The notes: generated by a model from the sequence alone, not told the origin. 64,000 bases of DNA from JALZOC01 sp035758845 (GCA_035758845.1 DASTVZ010000072.1:1-64000); one strand, 5' to 3'. Positions 8,878 to 17,162 are shown, counted from the stretch's first letter. Program-made: numbers and translations.

Positions 8878-8925
8878 TGTCCGGATCACGAATCCCGCAC
8901 ACCGGATCCCGGCAGATTACTGTAC
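8878..8925. repeat. Small GGATCCCG-word repeat in a divergent promoter gap
   Basis: Contains CCGGATCACGAATCCCG and CCGGATCCCGGCAG. It lies between the leftward PLP enzyme and the rightward LigD polymerase domain, so any promoter for either gene must sit beside it. Same family as 7496-7546. Confidence 0.55.
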
Positions 8926-9014
8926 TTGTCGACCCGAAACAGTGTCACAATACCCGATCGCACAGAACAATTGAGTGCTCGTGACGGCGGCGCACCGCCG
9001 CATCGACAAAACCC

Positions 9015-9890
9015 GTGAAGAGTTCCGACGTTCGTCTCGGCGGCGCGATCATCACCAATCCTGCCAAACCGTTCTGGCCCGACGAGGGCGTGACGAAGCT
9101 GGATCTCGCGAGATTCTACGCGCGCATTGCCAGCCAAATCCTGCCGTGGATGAAGGAGCGTGCGGTCACGATGGAGCGGTGTCCCGAGGGCGTGCGCGCG
9201 TCGTGCTTCTATCAGAAACGCGCGCCGAGCAATCTGCCCGATGCGGTTCCCGTGGTGAGCATTGCTGCTCCTTCCGCCGGCGCCGAGGTCAACTACGTCG
9301 TCGGCGGGACGCGAAAGACGTTGTTGATCCTGGTGAATCTCGGCTGCATTGCGATGCACGTGATGAACTGCCGGGTCGACGAGGTCGACAAGCCCGATTG
9401 GCTCGCGTTCGATCTCGATCCCTCGGATGGGTTCTCATCCGCCGCGCGCGCCGCGCTGCTGCTGCGCGCCAAACTCGAGGACCATGGACTCGAGCCATTT
9501 GTGAAGACCTCGGGCGGTCGCGGGCTCCACATCTTCGTTCCCCTTCGTCGCGGCGCCGCGCAGGAGAGAGTGCGCGCGTATGCGTCGGCGATCGCCACCG
9601 AGATGGCGCGGGAGCATCCCAAGCTCGTGACCATCGAGACGCGAAAGGCAAAACGCCGCGCCCCGGTCTATCTCGACGTGATGCGCAATGGGAGCGGGCA
9701 GACGATCGTGCCGCCCTACTCGGTCCGGTGGCGCCCGCGGGCGCCAGTCTCGATGCCGCTCGACTGGGACGAGGTCAGCCCGCGGCTGGACCCGGCGCTG
9801 TTCAACATCAAGACCGCAGAGCGTCGCATGCGCGCGAAATCCCCCTGGTCGACGTTTTTTGGGCATCGACAGACACTCCCGCGAGTCTAA
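9015..9890 (+). CDS. Stand-alone LigD-type polymerase/primase domain (NHEJ)
   Basis: 291 residues, the size of a single archaeo-eukaryotic primase-like PolDom of LigD. Motif I is FDLDP (Asp133 and Asp135, metal ligands), motif II is TSGGRGLH (166-172), and a further conserved block is YLDVMRNGSGQTIVPPYSVR. In full-length LigD this domain adds nucleotides, preferably ribonucleotides, at breaks joined with Ku. Neither ligase, phosphoesterase nor Ku genes are in this window, so it may cooperate with a ligase encoded elsewhere or act in another repair route. The start is GTG with only a weak upstream ribosome site. Confidence 0.9.
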   Translation: MKSSDVRLGGAIITNPAKPFWPDEGVTKLDLARFYARIASQILPWMKERAVTMERCPEGVRASCFYQKRAPSNLPDAVPVVSIAAPSAGAEVNYVVGGTRKTLLILVNLGCIAMHVMNCRVDEVDKPDWLAFDLDPSDGFSSAARAALLLRAKLEDHGLEPFVKTSGGRGLHIFVPLRRGAAQERVRAYASAIATEMAREHPKLVTIETRKAKRRAPVYLDVMRNGSGQTIVPPYSVRWRPRAPVSMPLDWDEVSPRLDPALFNIKTAERRMRAKSPWSTFFGHRQTLPRV

Positions 9891-9980
9891 AACGGCTTCG
9901 CGCAGAACCTTCAGCCGCCGCTAAGCGTAGAGCACGAAGCGGCATTGAAAAAAGCAGACACCTAAACACGAAAGGGTCGG

Positions 9981-10721
9981 ATGGAACTTCGCGATCGAGC
10001 TGCGCTGATCACCGGAGGCAAGCGCATTGGTGCGGCGATCGCGGTCGATCTGGCCCGGCGAGGCATGGACATTGCGCTCTCGTATAACCGTTCGCGCGCG
10101 GAAGCAGAGGATGCGGCCGCTGCTGTTCGAGAAGCCGGACGACGAGTCGCGGTGATCTCGGCGAACCTGTCACAGGGCAGTGAATGTCAGCGCCTCGTGT
10201 CCGAGGCCGTTCAGTCGCTCGGCCGTCTTGACGTGTTGATCAACATGGCGTCGGTCTATCGATCGGTGTCGATCGAAGAAACTGACGAAGCCGCATGGGA
10301 TGCCGTTGTCGATGTGGATCTGAAAGCGGCGTTTCTCTGTTCGCGCGCAGCGTTGCCGCACCTGCGCGCGGCAGGCACCGCCCGCATCATCAACTTTGCT
10401 GACTGGGTGGCGGCAAGCGGCCGACCGCGATACAAGGGCTACGTTCCCTACTACGTTGCCAAGCGCGGCGTGATCGGATTGACTGAAGCGCTCGCGCTCG
10501 AACTGGCAGGCGATCAGATCCTCGTGAACGCGATCGCGCCAGGCCCCATTCTTGCGCCGCCAGGCACCACGCCGGAGGAGCACAGCGCGGTTGAAGCCTC
10601 CACGCCCTTGGGTCGGTGGGGCGGTGAAGGGGAAATCGTGAAGACCGTGGCTTTCCTCCTCGAGTCGGACTTCGTCACCGGTGAAACGCTGAGGGTCGAC
10701 GGCGGACGTCACGTCCGCTAA
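9981..10721 (+). CDS. SDR-family NAD(P)-dependent oxidoreductase
   Basis: 246 residues, a classical short-chain dehydrogenase. The cofactor motif is TGGKRIGAA (11-19), the NAG-like motif is INMASVY, and the active-site pair is Tyr158 and Lys161 in YYVAKRGVIGLTEALALE. The usual IINISS stretch reads IINFADWVAASG, so the catalytic serine is shifted or replaced; this resembles pteridine-reductase-like and FabG-like members. The C-terminus VTGETLRVDGGRHV is typical. A purine-rich AAAGGG precedes the ATG. Substrate is not deducible. It is followed by a 190-base gap before the KaiC cluster and is probably separate from it. Confidence 0.88.
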   Translation: MELRDRAALITGGKRIGAAIAVDLARRGMDIALSYNRSRAEAEDAAAAVREAGRRVAVISANLSQGSECQRLVSEAVQSLGRLDVLINMASVYRSVSIEETDEAAWDAVVDVDLKAAFLCSRAALPHLRAAGTARIINFADWVAASGRPRYKGYVPYYVAKRGVIGLTEALALELAGDQILVNAIAPGPILAPPGTTPEEHSAVEASTPLGRWGGEGEIVKTVAFLLESDFVTGETLRVDGGRHVR

Positions 10722-10970
10722 GTTCGTTCCCCATCCAATCTATATCGCAGCCCCGTTGCGTCATACGTTGGGCAGCGGATTTGCTGCCTCATCGTGGTGC
10801 TGTTTCACAGCGTGTATCAAACGAGAGCAGCGCGGGCCGGGATCCGTCGGTGATGCATTCGAGGTGTGACACTTGGGGTCCTCCGTGGCCCGCGGCCGTG
10901 ACTTCTTTGTGAATACATCAGCTTCATCCGTCCGGATTCTTGTCGCCGAGATCAAGAGGACGTCAGGCGC

Positions 10971-11630
10971 ATGCTCGTCACCGCACTCGAACTGGAGGAG
11001 CATCGTGTCGACGAAGCATCGAACGCGGAGGAAGGCTTGAACCGGCTTCACGAAGCACGATATAACCTCGTGCTCAGCGATTACGCGATGCCGGAAGATA
11101 CCGGCACATGGATGTTCAGCGAGGCGAGTCGGCCCGGAGTGCAGCACCGCGCTGCGCCAGTGATCGTCACGGCGCAGCCGTTCGTGCGCGAGACACCCGA
11201 GATTGCGGTCATCAACGAGCCGTTCGATCTCGACAGCTTTCTCGATCGAATTCCTCGATCGCTCGAATCGCGTGAGGTCAGCAAAAGGAACGGAGCGAAT
11301 CCCGGAGGTGACGAGATGGCCCGCGAAGGGTCACAACCGCGGGGGTACAAAGTGGAGCTGGTGTTGTACGTCAGCTCCGCCTCACCTGCATCGATACAGG
11401 CACGACGCAATCTGGAACAGCTGTTGTCGCGGTTCGCGACGAGTCAGGTGCAATGGAGCGTGCACGATCTCGGGCGCGAACCGCTCGCCGGTGTCGAGGA
11501 CCGCATCGCGTTCACACCGACGCTGGTCAAGCGTTTTCCCGAACCGCGCATGTGGGTACTCGGCAACCTGCGCGAGACCGATCTGCTCGCGGACATGCTC
11601 CGCTTGTGTGGAGTTGAATCGAACGAATGA
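10971..11630 (+). CDS. Response regulator-KaiB fusion, frameshifted in its receiver domain
   Basis: 219 residues from the first in-frame ATG. Residues 1-95 are a receiver domain without its first strand: phosphoacceptor Asp37 (LSDYAMP) and Thr67 (VIVTAQP) are present, but the conserved KP lysine is Glu83 (INEPFDLD). Residues about 127-213 are a KaiB domain (VELVLYVSSASPASIQARR, IAFTPTLVKRFPEPRMWVLG). Directly upstream another frame encodes VRILVAE from a GTG at 10909; inserting one base after 10950 would restore VRILVAEDQEDVRRML, so a one-base deletion (or assembly error) has removed the acidic pocket from the product. The stop overlaps the kaiC start (ATGA), indicating coupled translation. 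Confidence 0.8.
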   Translation: MLVTALELEEHRVDEASNAEEGLNRLHEARYNLVLSDYAMPEDTGTWMFSEASRPGVQHRAAPVIVTAQPFVRETPEIAVINEPFDLDSFLDRIPRSLESREVSKRNGANPGGDEMAREGSQPRGYKVELVLYVSSASPASIQARRNLEQLLSRFATSQVQWSVHDLGREPLAGVEDRIAFTPTLVKRFPEPRMWVLGNLRETDLLADMLRLCGVESNE

Positions 11631-13081
11631 GTGCTCTCAAGAAGCTTGAAACCGGCGTGCCGGGGCTCGACACGCTCACGCTCGGCGGCATCCCGGAGGG
11701 GCGCTCGACGCTCATCACCGGCAAAAGTGGAACTGGAAAAACGGTGATCGGGTTGCAGATTGCCAGCAACCTCGCCCGCCAGGGCATCGTCACCATCGTC
11801 GTCGCGGTTGAAGAGTCGCCGGAAGATCTTCAGGACACCGGCGATGCCTTGAATCTCGGAACGTCGCGCCTCGTGCGCCAGGGTCCTCTGTATTTCGCCG
11901 ACATCACGCGGCCGATGGACGGTCCGACCCTGGTCTCAGGCGAGTACGATTTGTTCGGCCTCGTCCATCGACTCGAAGCCCTCACCAAGCAGACCGGCGC
12001 GCGCGCCGTCGTCATCGATTCGGCGACGGCACTCTTCAGTCCAAAACCGCCGATCGAATCGCTTCGCAGCCACTTCTTTCAACTGGTGTACGGGCTGCGC
12101 AAGCTCGGACTGACGGCCATCATTCTCGCCGAAGCTCCAGCGGACTACGGCCAGCTGACGACGATGGGGGTTGAAGATTACGTCTGCGATCTCACGATCA
12201 TTCTTCGCAACATCGTCGATGGCGGACGACGGCGGCGGTCGATCGAAGTCAACAAATACCGCCGCAGCGCGCATTACAAGGGGGAGTTCCCCTGCACCAT
12301 CACGACCAGAGGTCTCGCCGTATTTCCACTCGATGCAAAGGAGCCGCAGGACTCGGCGCACGTTGAGCGTTACTCCAGCGGCGTCACCGGTCTGGACGAG
12401 ATGACGCACGGCGGATGGCTGCGCAACTCCATCATCATCGTTCGCGGTCCGACTGGCAGCGGCAAGACGCTGCTCGCAGGCCTGTATGCGCGCGCCGGCG
12501 CCCAGCGCAATGAGCGCGTCGTCTATTATGGGTTCGAGGAAACGCGCCCGATCCTGTTGCGGAACTACCGCGAGATCGGGATGACCATGGACGAGTACAT
12601 CGAGAAGGGAAACCTGAAGGTAATTTGCCGCTACCCCGAGGCAACCAGTCTGGAAGATCTGCTTGTCGATCTGCGACTCGGCCTCGAGGAGCTGAAGCCA
12701 TCACTCGTCATCATCGACAGCATTTCATCGATCGAACATGCCTCGTCCGAGAAGGGTTTCCGGCAGTTCATGATCGGCGTCGCAGCAATTCTTCGGGAAC
12801 ATGGCCGAAGTGCTTTGATTACTCAGACGATTGCGACGTCGGAACTGGCGGAGCACACGGCACCCTACCTTTCGACCATCGCGGATGCCATCCTGACGCT
12901 TGATTATTCGACCGAGTCCTACGAACTCGATCGGCAAATGCGAGTCATCAAGATGCGCGGATCTGATCACGAGCAGCATCCATATCGACTCACCATTGAG
13001 CCTGGCGGACTAAAGGTCAAGAAGCTGACGCCTGAGGAAGTCACCGCGCAGAAGCGGCGGGAGCGGTTTGCCAACCGGTGA
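11627..13081 (+). CDS. kaiC: KaiC-family double-domain ATPase (clock protein KaiC)
   Basis: 484 residues with two RecA-like domains. CI (about 1-240): Walker A TGKSGTGKT (31-39), catalytic Glu62-Glu63 (VEESPEDL), Walker B VVIDS (Asp131). CII (about 245-465): Walker A GPTGSGKT (274-281), Glu304-Glu305 (GFEETRP), Walker B VIIDS (Asp364). In CII the segment TAPYLSTIAD keeps Ser416-Thr417 at the place of the S. elongatus phosphosites Ser431/Thr432, and Thr411 matches Thr426; Asp427 and Thr434 equivalents are alanine. So autokinase activity is plausible. It sits between two genes whose products carry KaiB domains; there is no KaiA, as in other non-cyanobacterial kai loci. Confidence 0.95.
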   Translation: MSALKKLETGVPGLDTLTLGGIPEGRSTLITGKSGTGKTVIGLQIASNLARQGIVTIVVAVEESPEDLQDTGDALNLGTSRLVRQGPLYFADITRPMDGPTLVSGEYDLFGLVHRLEALTKQTGARAVVIDSATALFSPKPPIESLRSHFFQLVYGLRKLGLTAIILAEAPADYGQLTTMGVEDYVCDLTIILRNIVDGGRRRRSIEVNKYRRSAHYKGEFPCTITTRGLAVFPLDAKEPQDSAHVERYSSGVTGLDEMTHGGWLRNSIIIVRGPTGSGKTLLAGLYARAGAQRNERVVYYGFEETRPILLRNYREIGMTMDEYIEKGNLKVICRYPEATSLEDLLVDLRLGLEELKPSLVIIDSISSIEHASSEKGFRQFMIGVAAILREHGRSALITQTIATSELAEHTAPYLSTIADAILTLDYSTESYELDRQMRVIKMRGSDHEQHPYRLTIEPGGLKVKKLTPEEVTAQKRRERFANR

Positions 13082-13244
13082 TACACGCGCGACTCACAGC
13101 TCGAACCATTGCGATACATTCTGCGCGAGGTGCCTCAGCACTACCGAGGCAAGTCATGTCATAACAGCACGTTGCGCGGATCTCTGAACCCGGCAAAGAG
13201 ATTGCTCCTGGACGGGGCAGGCGGGCAGTCCCGCAGGAGCGTGT
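13082..13244 (+). promoter_or_regulatory. Leader before the second REC-KaiB gene
   Basis: 163 bases without an ORF separate kaiC from the second fusion gene. A strong Shine-Dalgarno AGGAG at 13235-13239, five bases from the ATG, decides the start at 13245 over the later ATG at 13299 (two bases from its only purine run). A separate promoter may lie here, but I see no clear -35/-10 pair. Confidence 0.5.
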
Positions 13245-14054
13245 ATGAAGGATCGCTGGAACACCGAAAACGCAGGAGATGGGTGGATTCGGTCGGAGAT
13301 GCGACGGACATTTGACGGGGCCAGCATTCTCGTCGTCGAAGACGACCCCGATATCAGGGATCTCCTCTCGACGCTGCTCGAAATGGCCGGCTACACCACG
13401 ACGCCGTGTGCGACAGCCGAACAAGGACTGAACGCGCTGCGTGAGGAAACCTTTGATTTCGTCCTGACCGATTACGCCCTTCCGAATCGGAGCGGAGGAT
13501 GGCTGCTGCAGCAGGCTCAGGAGGAAGGACTCCTCGACGCGACTCCAACCCTGGTGGTGACGGCGCATCCGCATCCGTCCGATGTCGACGGGTTCGACGT
13601 CTTTCACAAGCCGTTCGACCTCGATCATCTGATCTCGCACGTCCGTCGACGGCTCGATGACGGCGGGCCGAAGCGACCGCTGAGCCAGTCGAGTGGCCGC
13701 CCGGGCCGCGCGCGAAAAGGCGGCAACAACAACAACAACAACAACGGCAACAACAATTCCGACGACGGATGCCCGGAGCCAATCGAGTTGATTTTGTACG
13801 TGAGCGCCGACTCGCCACGATCGGCGAATGCGATCAGCAACATCAAGCGCGTGCTTTCGCGCTATCGATCGGACAAGGTCGTCCTGACAATCTGCGACCT
13901 CGCGGCGAATCCGATGATGGGGGCGGCCGACAGCATCGCTTTTACTCCGACGCTCGTCAAGCGATCCCCGGGTCCGCGCACGTACATCCTCGGCCACATC
14001 ACGAATCCTGATGTGCTGATCGAATTACTGGATGGGTGTGATTTGGATTCGTGA
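13245..14054 (+). CDS. Response regulator-KaiB fusion with poly-Asn linker
   Basis: 269 residues. Residues 26-137 are a complete receiver domain: acidic pocket Glu32-Asp33-Asp34 (ILVVEDDPD), phosphoacceptor Asp76 (LTDYALP), Thr106 (VVTAHPH) and Lys122 (HKPFDLD). Residues 138-178 form a basic, then Asn-rich linker (ten Asn and one Gly at 161-171, coded mostly by AAC). Residues 179-262 are a KaiB domain with IELILYVSADSPRSANA and FTPTLVKRSPGPRTYILG. The domain order matches the upstream fusion, but here the receiver looks functional. Inference: phosphorylation by an unlinked histidine kinase could control KaiB docking on KaiC. The last 56 bases overlap the convergent aminotransferase gene. Confidence 0.92.
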   Translation: MKDRWNTENAGDGWIRSEMRRTFDGASILVVEDDPDIRDLLSTLLEMAGYTTTPCATAEQGLNALREETFDFVLTDYALPNRSGGWLLQQAQEEGLLDATPTLVVTAHPHPSDVDGFDVFHKPFDLDHLISHVRRRLDDGGPKRPLSQSSGRPGRARKGGNNNNNNNGNNNSDDGCPEPIELILYVSADSPRSANAISNIKRVLSRYRSDKVVLTICDLAANPMMGAADSIAFTPTLVKRSPGPRTYILGHITNPDVLIELLDGCDLDS

Positions 14055-15240
14055 CAGGCTCAGCAAATACGCTGTGCATCGATTCCAAGGCCCCGGTGAG
14101 TTCCTTGCGGTCGCGTGCGAAACAGAAACGGACATAGCCTTCGCCGTTGAGGCCAAAGTCGATGCCGGGCACGCAGCCGATCCGGCCGCGCGCGATCAGA
14201 AACTCGGCCATCGCCCACGAGATCGATCCTGATTCCGGCATTCGATCGGGCCGCCACGCAGGATCGATTTTCAGAAACGCATAGAACGCCCCCTTGGGAG
14301 GGGCACCCATGAAAATGCCGCCGGCGTGTTCCTGGATGCCCGCGTAGAACAGGTCGCGGCGCGCCTCGAGCTCGCGGCAGTACTCCGCCACCGTCTCCTG
14401 CGATCCCTCGAACGCGCCGATTCCACCATACTGAACTACCGATGACGCGTTGCTGGTGGTGTAGAACAGTACCTTCTTCATCCGCTCGCGAATGGCGCCG
14501 TCGGCGAGTGCGAGATATCCAAGCCGCAGTCCCGTCATTGCGTAGGACTTGCTCAGAGTAAACACGGAGATCGTTCGCTCGTAGGCACCCGGGATCGACC
14601 CCGGACTGACGTGCTCCGCTCCGTCGAACAGGACGTCCTCATACGCCTCGTCAGAAATCAACCACAGGTTCCGATCGTGGCAGAGGTTCACGATCGCGAT
14701 GACATCCGCTCGCGTCAGCACGCCACCGGTGGGATTGTGCGGCGAGTTGATGTAGATCGCCTTCGTCTTCGGCGTGATTGTCGACGCGAGCTCGTCGAGG
14801 TCGTAGCGCCAGCCGAGGCGCTCGTGAAGGCGGCACGGAACCGGAACGCCGCGCGCCGCGCGGATGTTGCCCATGCACGGCGGCCACTCGGGATCCGGAA
14901 CGATCACTTCATCGCCAGGCTCGAGCAATGACTGGCAGAGGATATAGAGGCCGTGGATTCCACCGTTGGTGACCATGACCTCGTCGGGTCCGCCAACCGG
15001 AATCTGATTGATCGATCTCATCTTCGCGACGATCAGGTTGAGCAGCCGGGGAACGCCGGTCGTCTGCACGTAGTGGCTGTGGTTGTCGTCGATCGCGCGG
15101 TGCATGGCGCGTTTGACCGTATCGGGTGCGTCGAAGCTGACGTCGCCCTGATCGAGACGGAAAGGATCCTTGACGGCATACATCATGTCGCGTATCCGGA
15201 TGATGCCGGAAAACGGCACGCCGTCGAGGAAGTGCGCCAT
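13999..15240 (-). CDS. Class I/II aminotransferase (aspartate aminotransferase-like)
   Basis: 413 residues, fold type I. Motifs: GDVSFDAPD near the N-terminus, TNGGIHGLY, INSPHNPTGG (Asn in the PLP-binding position), SDEAYED and the PLP-lysine segment FTLSKSYAMTGLRLGYLAL. C-terminal GYVRFCFARDRKEL supplies the arginine that binds the substrate carboxylate. The family covers aspartate, aromatic and related aminotransferases; specificity is open. The C-terminal 18 residues (NPNHTHPVIRSAHQDS region) are read through the end of the convergent REC-KaiB gene and look unlike the family, so the tail may be a recent extension. Confidence 0.88.
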   Translation of the reverse strand: MAHFLDGVPFSGIIRIRDMMYAVKDPFRLDQGDVSFDAPDTVKRAMHRAIDDNHSHYVQTTGVPRLLNLIVAKMRSINQIPVGGPDEVMVTNGGIHGLYILCQSLLEPGDEVIVPDPEWPPCMGNIRAARGVPVPCRLHERLGWRYDLDELASTITPKTKAIYINSPHNPTGGVLTRADVIAIVNLCHDRNLWLISDEAYEDVLFDGAEHVSPGSIPGAYERTISVFTLSKSYAMTGLRLGYLALADGAIRERMKKVLFYTTSNASSVVQYGGIGAFEGSQETVAEYCRELEARRDLFYAGIQEHAGGIFMGAPPKGAFYAFLKIDPAWRPDRMPESGSISWAMAEFLIARGRIGCVPGIDFGLNGEGYVRFCFARDRKELTGALESMHSVFAEPVTNPNHTHPVIRSAHQDS

Positions 15241-15246
15241 GAGTGC

Positions 15247-15314
15247 AGTATAAGGCTGTCGGCTGCTGGCTGCTCGCTACCAAGAGCCGAGAGCCAGGAG
15301 CCAGGAGCCGAGAG
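15247..15314. repeat. Inverted array of the GGCTGCT word
   Basis: GGCTGTCGGCTGCTGGCTGCTCGCT is followed within a few bases by the complement word AAGAGCCGAGAGCC / AGGAGCCAGGAGCCGAGAG. It fills the gap between two co-directional leftward genes (MTHFR-like and aminotransferase). A near-identical array lies at 48771-48843 before the M1 aminopeptidase. Confidence 0.8.
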
Positions 15315-15315
15315 A

Positions 15316-16182
15316 TCAATCCACCAGCGACAAAATCCGATTCAACGTGACAGCCGCGCGGCCAAGTGGCAGGTTGCTGATGTAGAAATGGCGAACTCCG
15401 GATTCGCTCAGCATGCGGATCGATCGGCCGCAGATCTCGTCGGGCGTCGCGCCGGACGAAAACTCTCGCGCCAGTTCGTCAGCTGGAACGGGGAGGAAAT
15501 CTTTCAGGGCTGCCAGTGTGCGTGGGTTGGCAGACCGGTAATAAAAGATGCCGAATATTCCTGGAAGCGGCAGGCCGCGCCGGCTGGCTTCGGTGAGAAA
15601 GCGATCGACGGCGGCGCGGCTGTGATGCGACACGATCTGCGTCAAGTAGAATTCCGCGTGGACGCGATCCTGCATGAGGTGATCGACTTGACCGATTGCA
15701 TCTGCGTGCGGATTTGCCCATCCGCCAAGCGTGAGGTCTGGTACACGCTGGCGGATGTGCTCGCGCAGTTGCCACGCATGCTCAACGCAACGGGGCGGCC
15801 CGACGCTCTTGTCGCCCCCGAGCACGACGAGCGACTCGAACCCGTGATCGCGTGCCCGATCGGCATACGCAAGGCAGTAATCGATCCGATGTTTGCACGT
15901 CAGGAACGGGACGACGCTGGATCGCGGCACGTCGGCGCCGAGATTGATGACCAGATGCCGCAGGTTGTCCTCTTCTTTCGACCCGACGGCGCTGTCGGTG
16001 AGAAACACGAAAGTACCGCCGCGCGTCAGGCTGCGGACGGTGTGATACGTATCGATCCACGCGTCACGGCTCGCCGATGCTGCCAATTCGGCCCGCGGTG
16101 GACGAAGCTCTGCGGCAATGACGCGGGCGCCGGACTCTAGTTGGTCGATTAGCGTGGGCACGACGGCAGTTAGTGAGCCCAC
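15316..16182 (-). CDS. Methylenetetrahydrofolate reductase-like protein
   Basis: 288 residues with a TIM-barrel MetF-like pattern: VIAAELRPPRAEL at the first strand (the glutamate equivalent to the catalytic Glu of MetF), VVPFLTCKHRIDYCLAYADRARDHGFESLVVLGGD (the RD...G and LR/GD regions), GGWANPHAD and FYLTQIVSH (the F.TQ motif). It is divergent and lacks the usual MetF HPE motif order, so it may act on a different one-carbon carrier or as a regulatory relative. It starts at GTG. Its start is only 17 bases from the divergent PLP deaminase gene, so both promoters overlap. metH lies 37 kb away and is not linked. Confidence 0.75.
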   Translation of the reverse strand: MGSLTAVVPTLIDQLESGARVIAAELRPPRAELAASASRDAWIDTYHTVRSLTRGGTFVFLTDSAVGSKEEDNLRHLVINLGADVPRSSVVPFLTCKHRIDYCLAYADRARDHGFESLVVLGGDKSVGPPRCVEHAWQLREHIRQRVPDLTLGGWANPHADAIGQVDHLMQDRVHAEFYLTQIVSHHSRAAVDRFLTEASRRGLPLPGIFGIFYYRSANPRTLAALKDFLPVPADELAREFSSGATPDEICGRSIRMLSESGVRHFYISNLPLGRAAVTLNRILSLVD

Positions 16183-16199
16183 AATTATACTGAACTGTC

Positions 16200-17162
16200 G
16201 TGTTCGACACCCTCACGCTGCCCCCTGCCCTTCCACTCGCCGACGCGCCGTCGCCGTGCGAGGACCTTCACCATCTCCGCCGCCTGCTTCGATGTCCGGC
16301 GCGATTGGTCGTCAAACGCGACGACTCGATTGCGTTCGCATTCGGCGGAAACAAGGTGCGAAAGCTGCGGTTCGTCGGCGCTCATGCGAAAGCGTCTGGC
16401 GCAGACACGCTCATCACGACTGGCTCCGTTCAGTCCAATCACGCGCGGGTGACCGCTGCGGTCGCTGCAAAGCTCGGAATGAAATGCATCCTGGTCGTGA
16501 ACGGCGTGAGGCCGGCTCACGCGACAGGAAATGCCCTGCTCGATCAACTTCTTGGTGCCGAAATTCGCTACGTCGTTGATCGAGAGGCTCGGGCGGTCGA
16601 GATGGAGCGGGCGGCCGACGACACCCGTGCACGCGGTGGCGTTCCATACGTCATTCCACTTGGCGCATCAACGCCGATGGGTGCTGTCGCATTTGTCGCG
16701 GCAATAGAGGAACTCCGTCGTCAGATCGATCCGCCGTCGGCCATCGTCCATTCCTCGTCTTCGGGTGGAACACAAGCAGGGCTTGTAGCAGGGTGCGCAC
16801 TGGCCGGCTGGCAGACGCAGGTAATCGGCATCAGCGCAGACGAGCCGTCCGCATCTCTGGAGGCCACCGTGCGGACCCTGCTGAGCGGCCTCGAAAAGTT
16901 GCTCGGCTGCGACGACGGCCGATTCGCTTCTGCATCGGTCGTTGTCGACGATCGTTTTGTCGGCGAAGGATACGGCAGGCCAACGGTTGCATCACGGGAA
17001 GCGATCGAAATGCTGGCTCGGAACGAAGCCGTCTTTCTCGATCCGACCTATACGTCGAAAGCAATGGCCGGCCTGATTGCCAGGGCACGCGGCGGCGAAT
17101 TCAGCGCCGACAGCACGGTGCTCTTCTGGCATACCGGAGGACAGGTGGCTCTCTTCGCATGA
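16200..17162 (+). CDS. ACC deaminase / D-cysteine desulfhydrase family PLP enzyme
   Basis: 320 residues, fold type II PLP enzyme. The PLP lysine is Lys52 in FGGNKVRKLRF; TTGSVQSNHARVTAA provides the SNH phosphate-side and catalytic loop; HSSSSGGTQAGL binds the PLP phosphate; FLDPTYTSKAMAGL is the family signature near the C-terminus. The GGNK and YTSKA motifs fit D-cysteine desulfhydrase as well as 1-aminocyclopropane-1-carboxylate deaminase, and sequence alone does not separate them here. It starts at GTG and ends with an ATGA overlap with the beta-CASP RNase gene, heading a probable five-gene unit. Confidence 0.87.
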   Translation: MFDTLTLPPALPLADAPSPCEDLHHLRRLLRCPARLVVKRDDSIAFAFGGNKVRKLRFVGAHAKASGADTLITTGSVQSNHARVTAAVAAKLGMKCILVVNGVRPAHATGNALLDQLLGAEIRYVVDREARAVEMERAADDTRARGGVPYVIPLGASTPMGAVAFVAAIEELRRQIDPPSAIVHSSSSGGTQAGLVAGCALAGWQTQVIGISADEPSASLEATVRTLLSGLEKLLGCDDGRFASASVVVDDRFVGEGYGRPTVASREAIEMLARNEAVFLDPTYTSKAMAGLIARARGGEFSADSTVLFWHTGGQVALFA

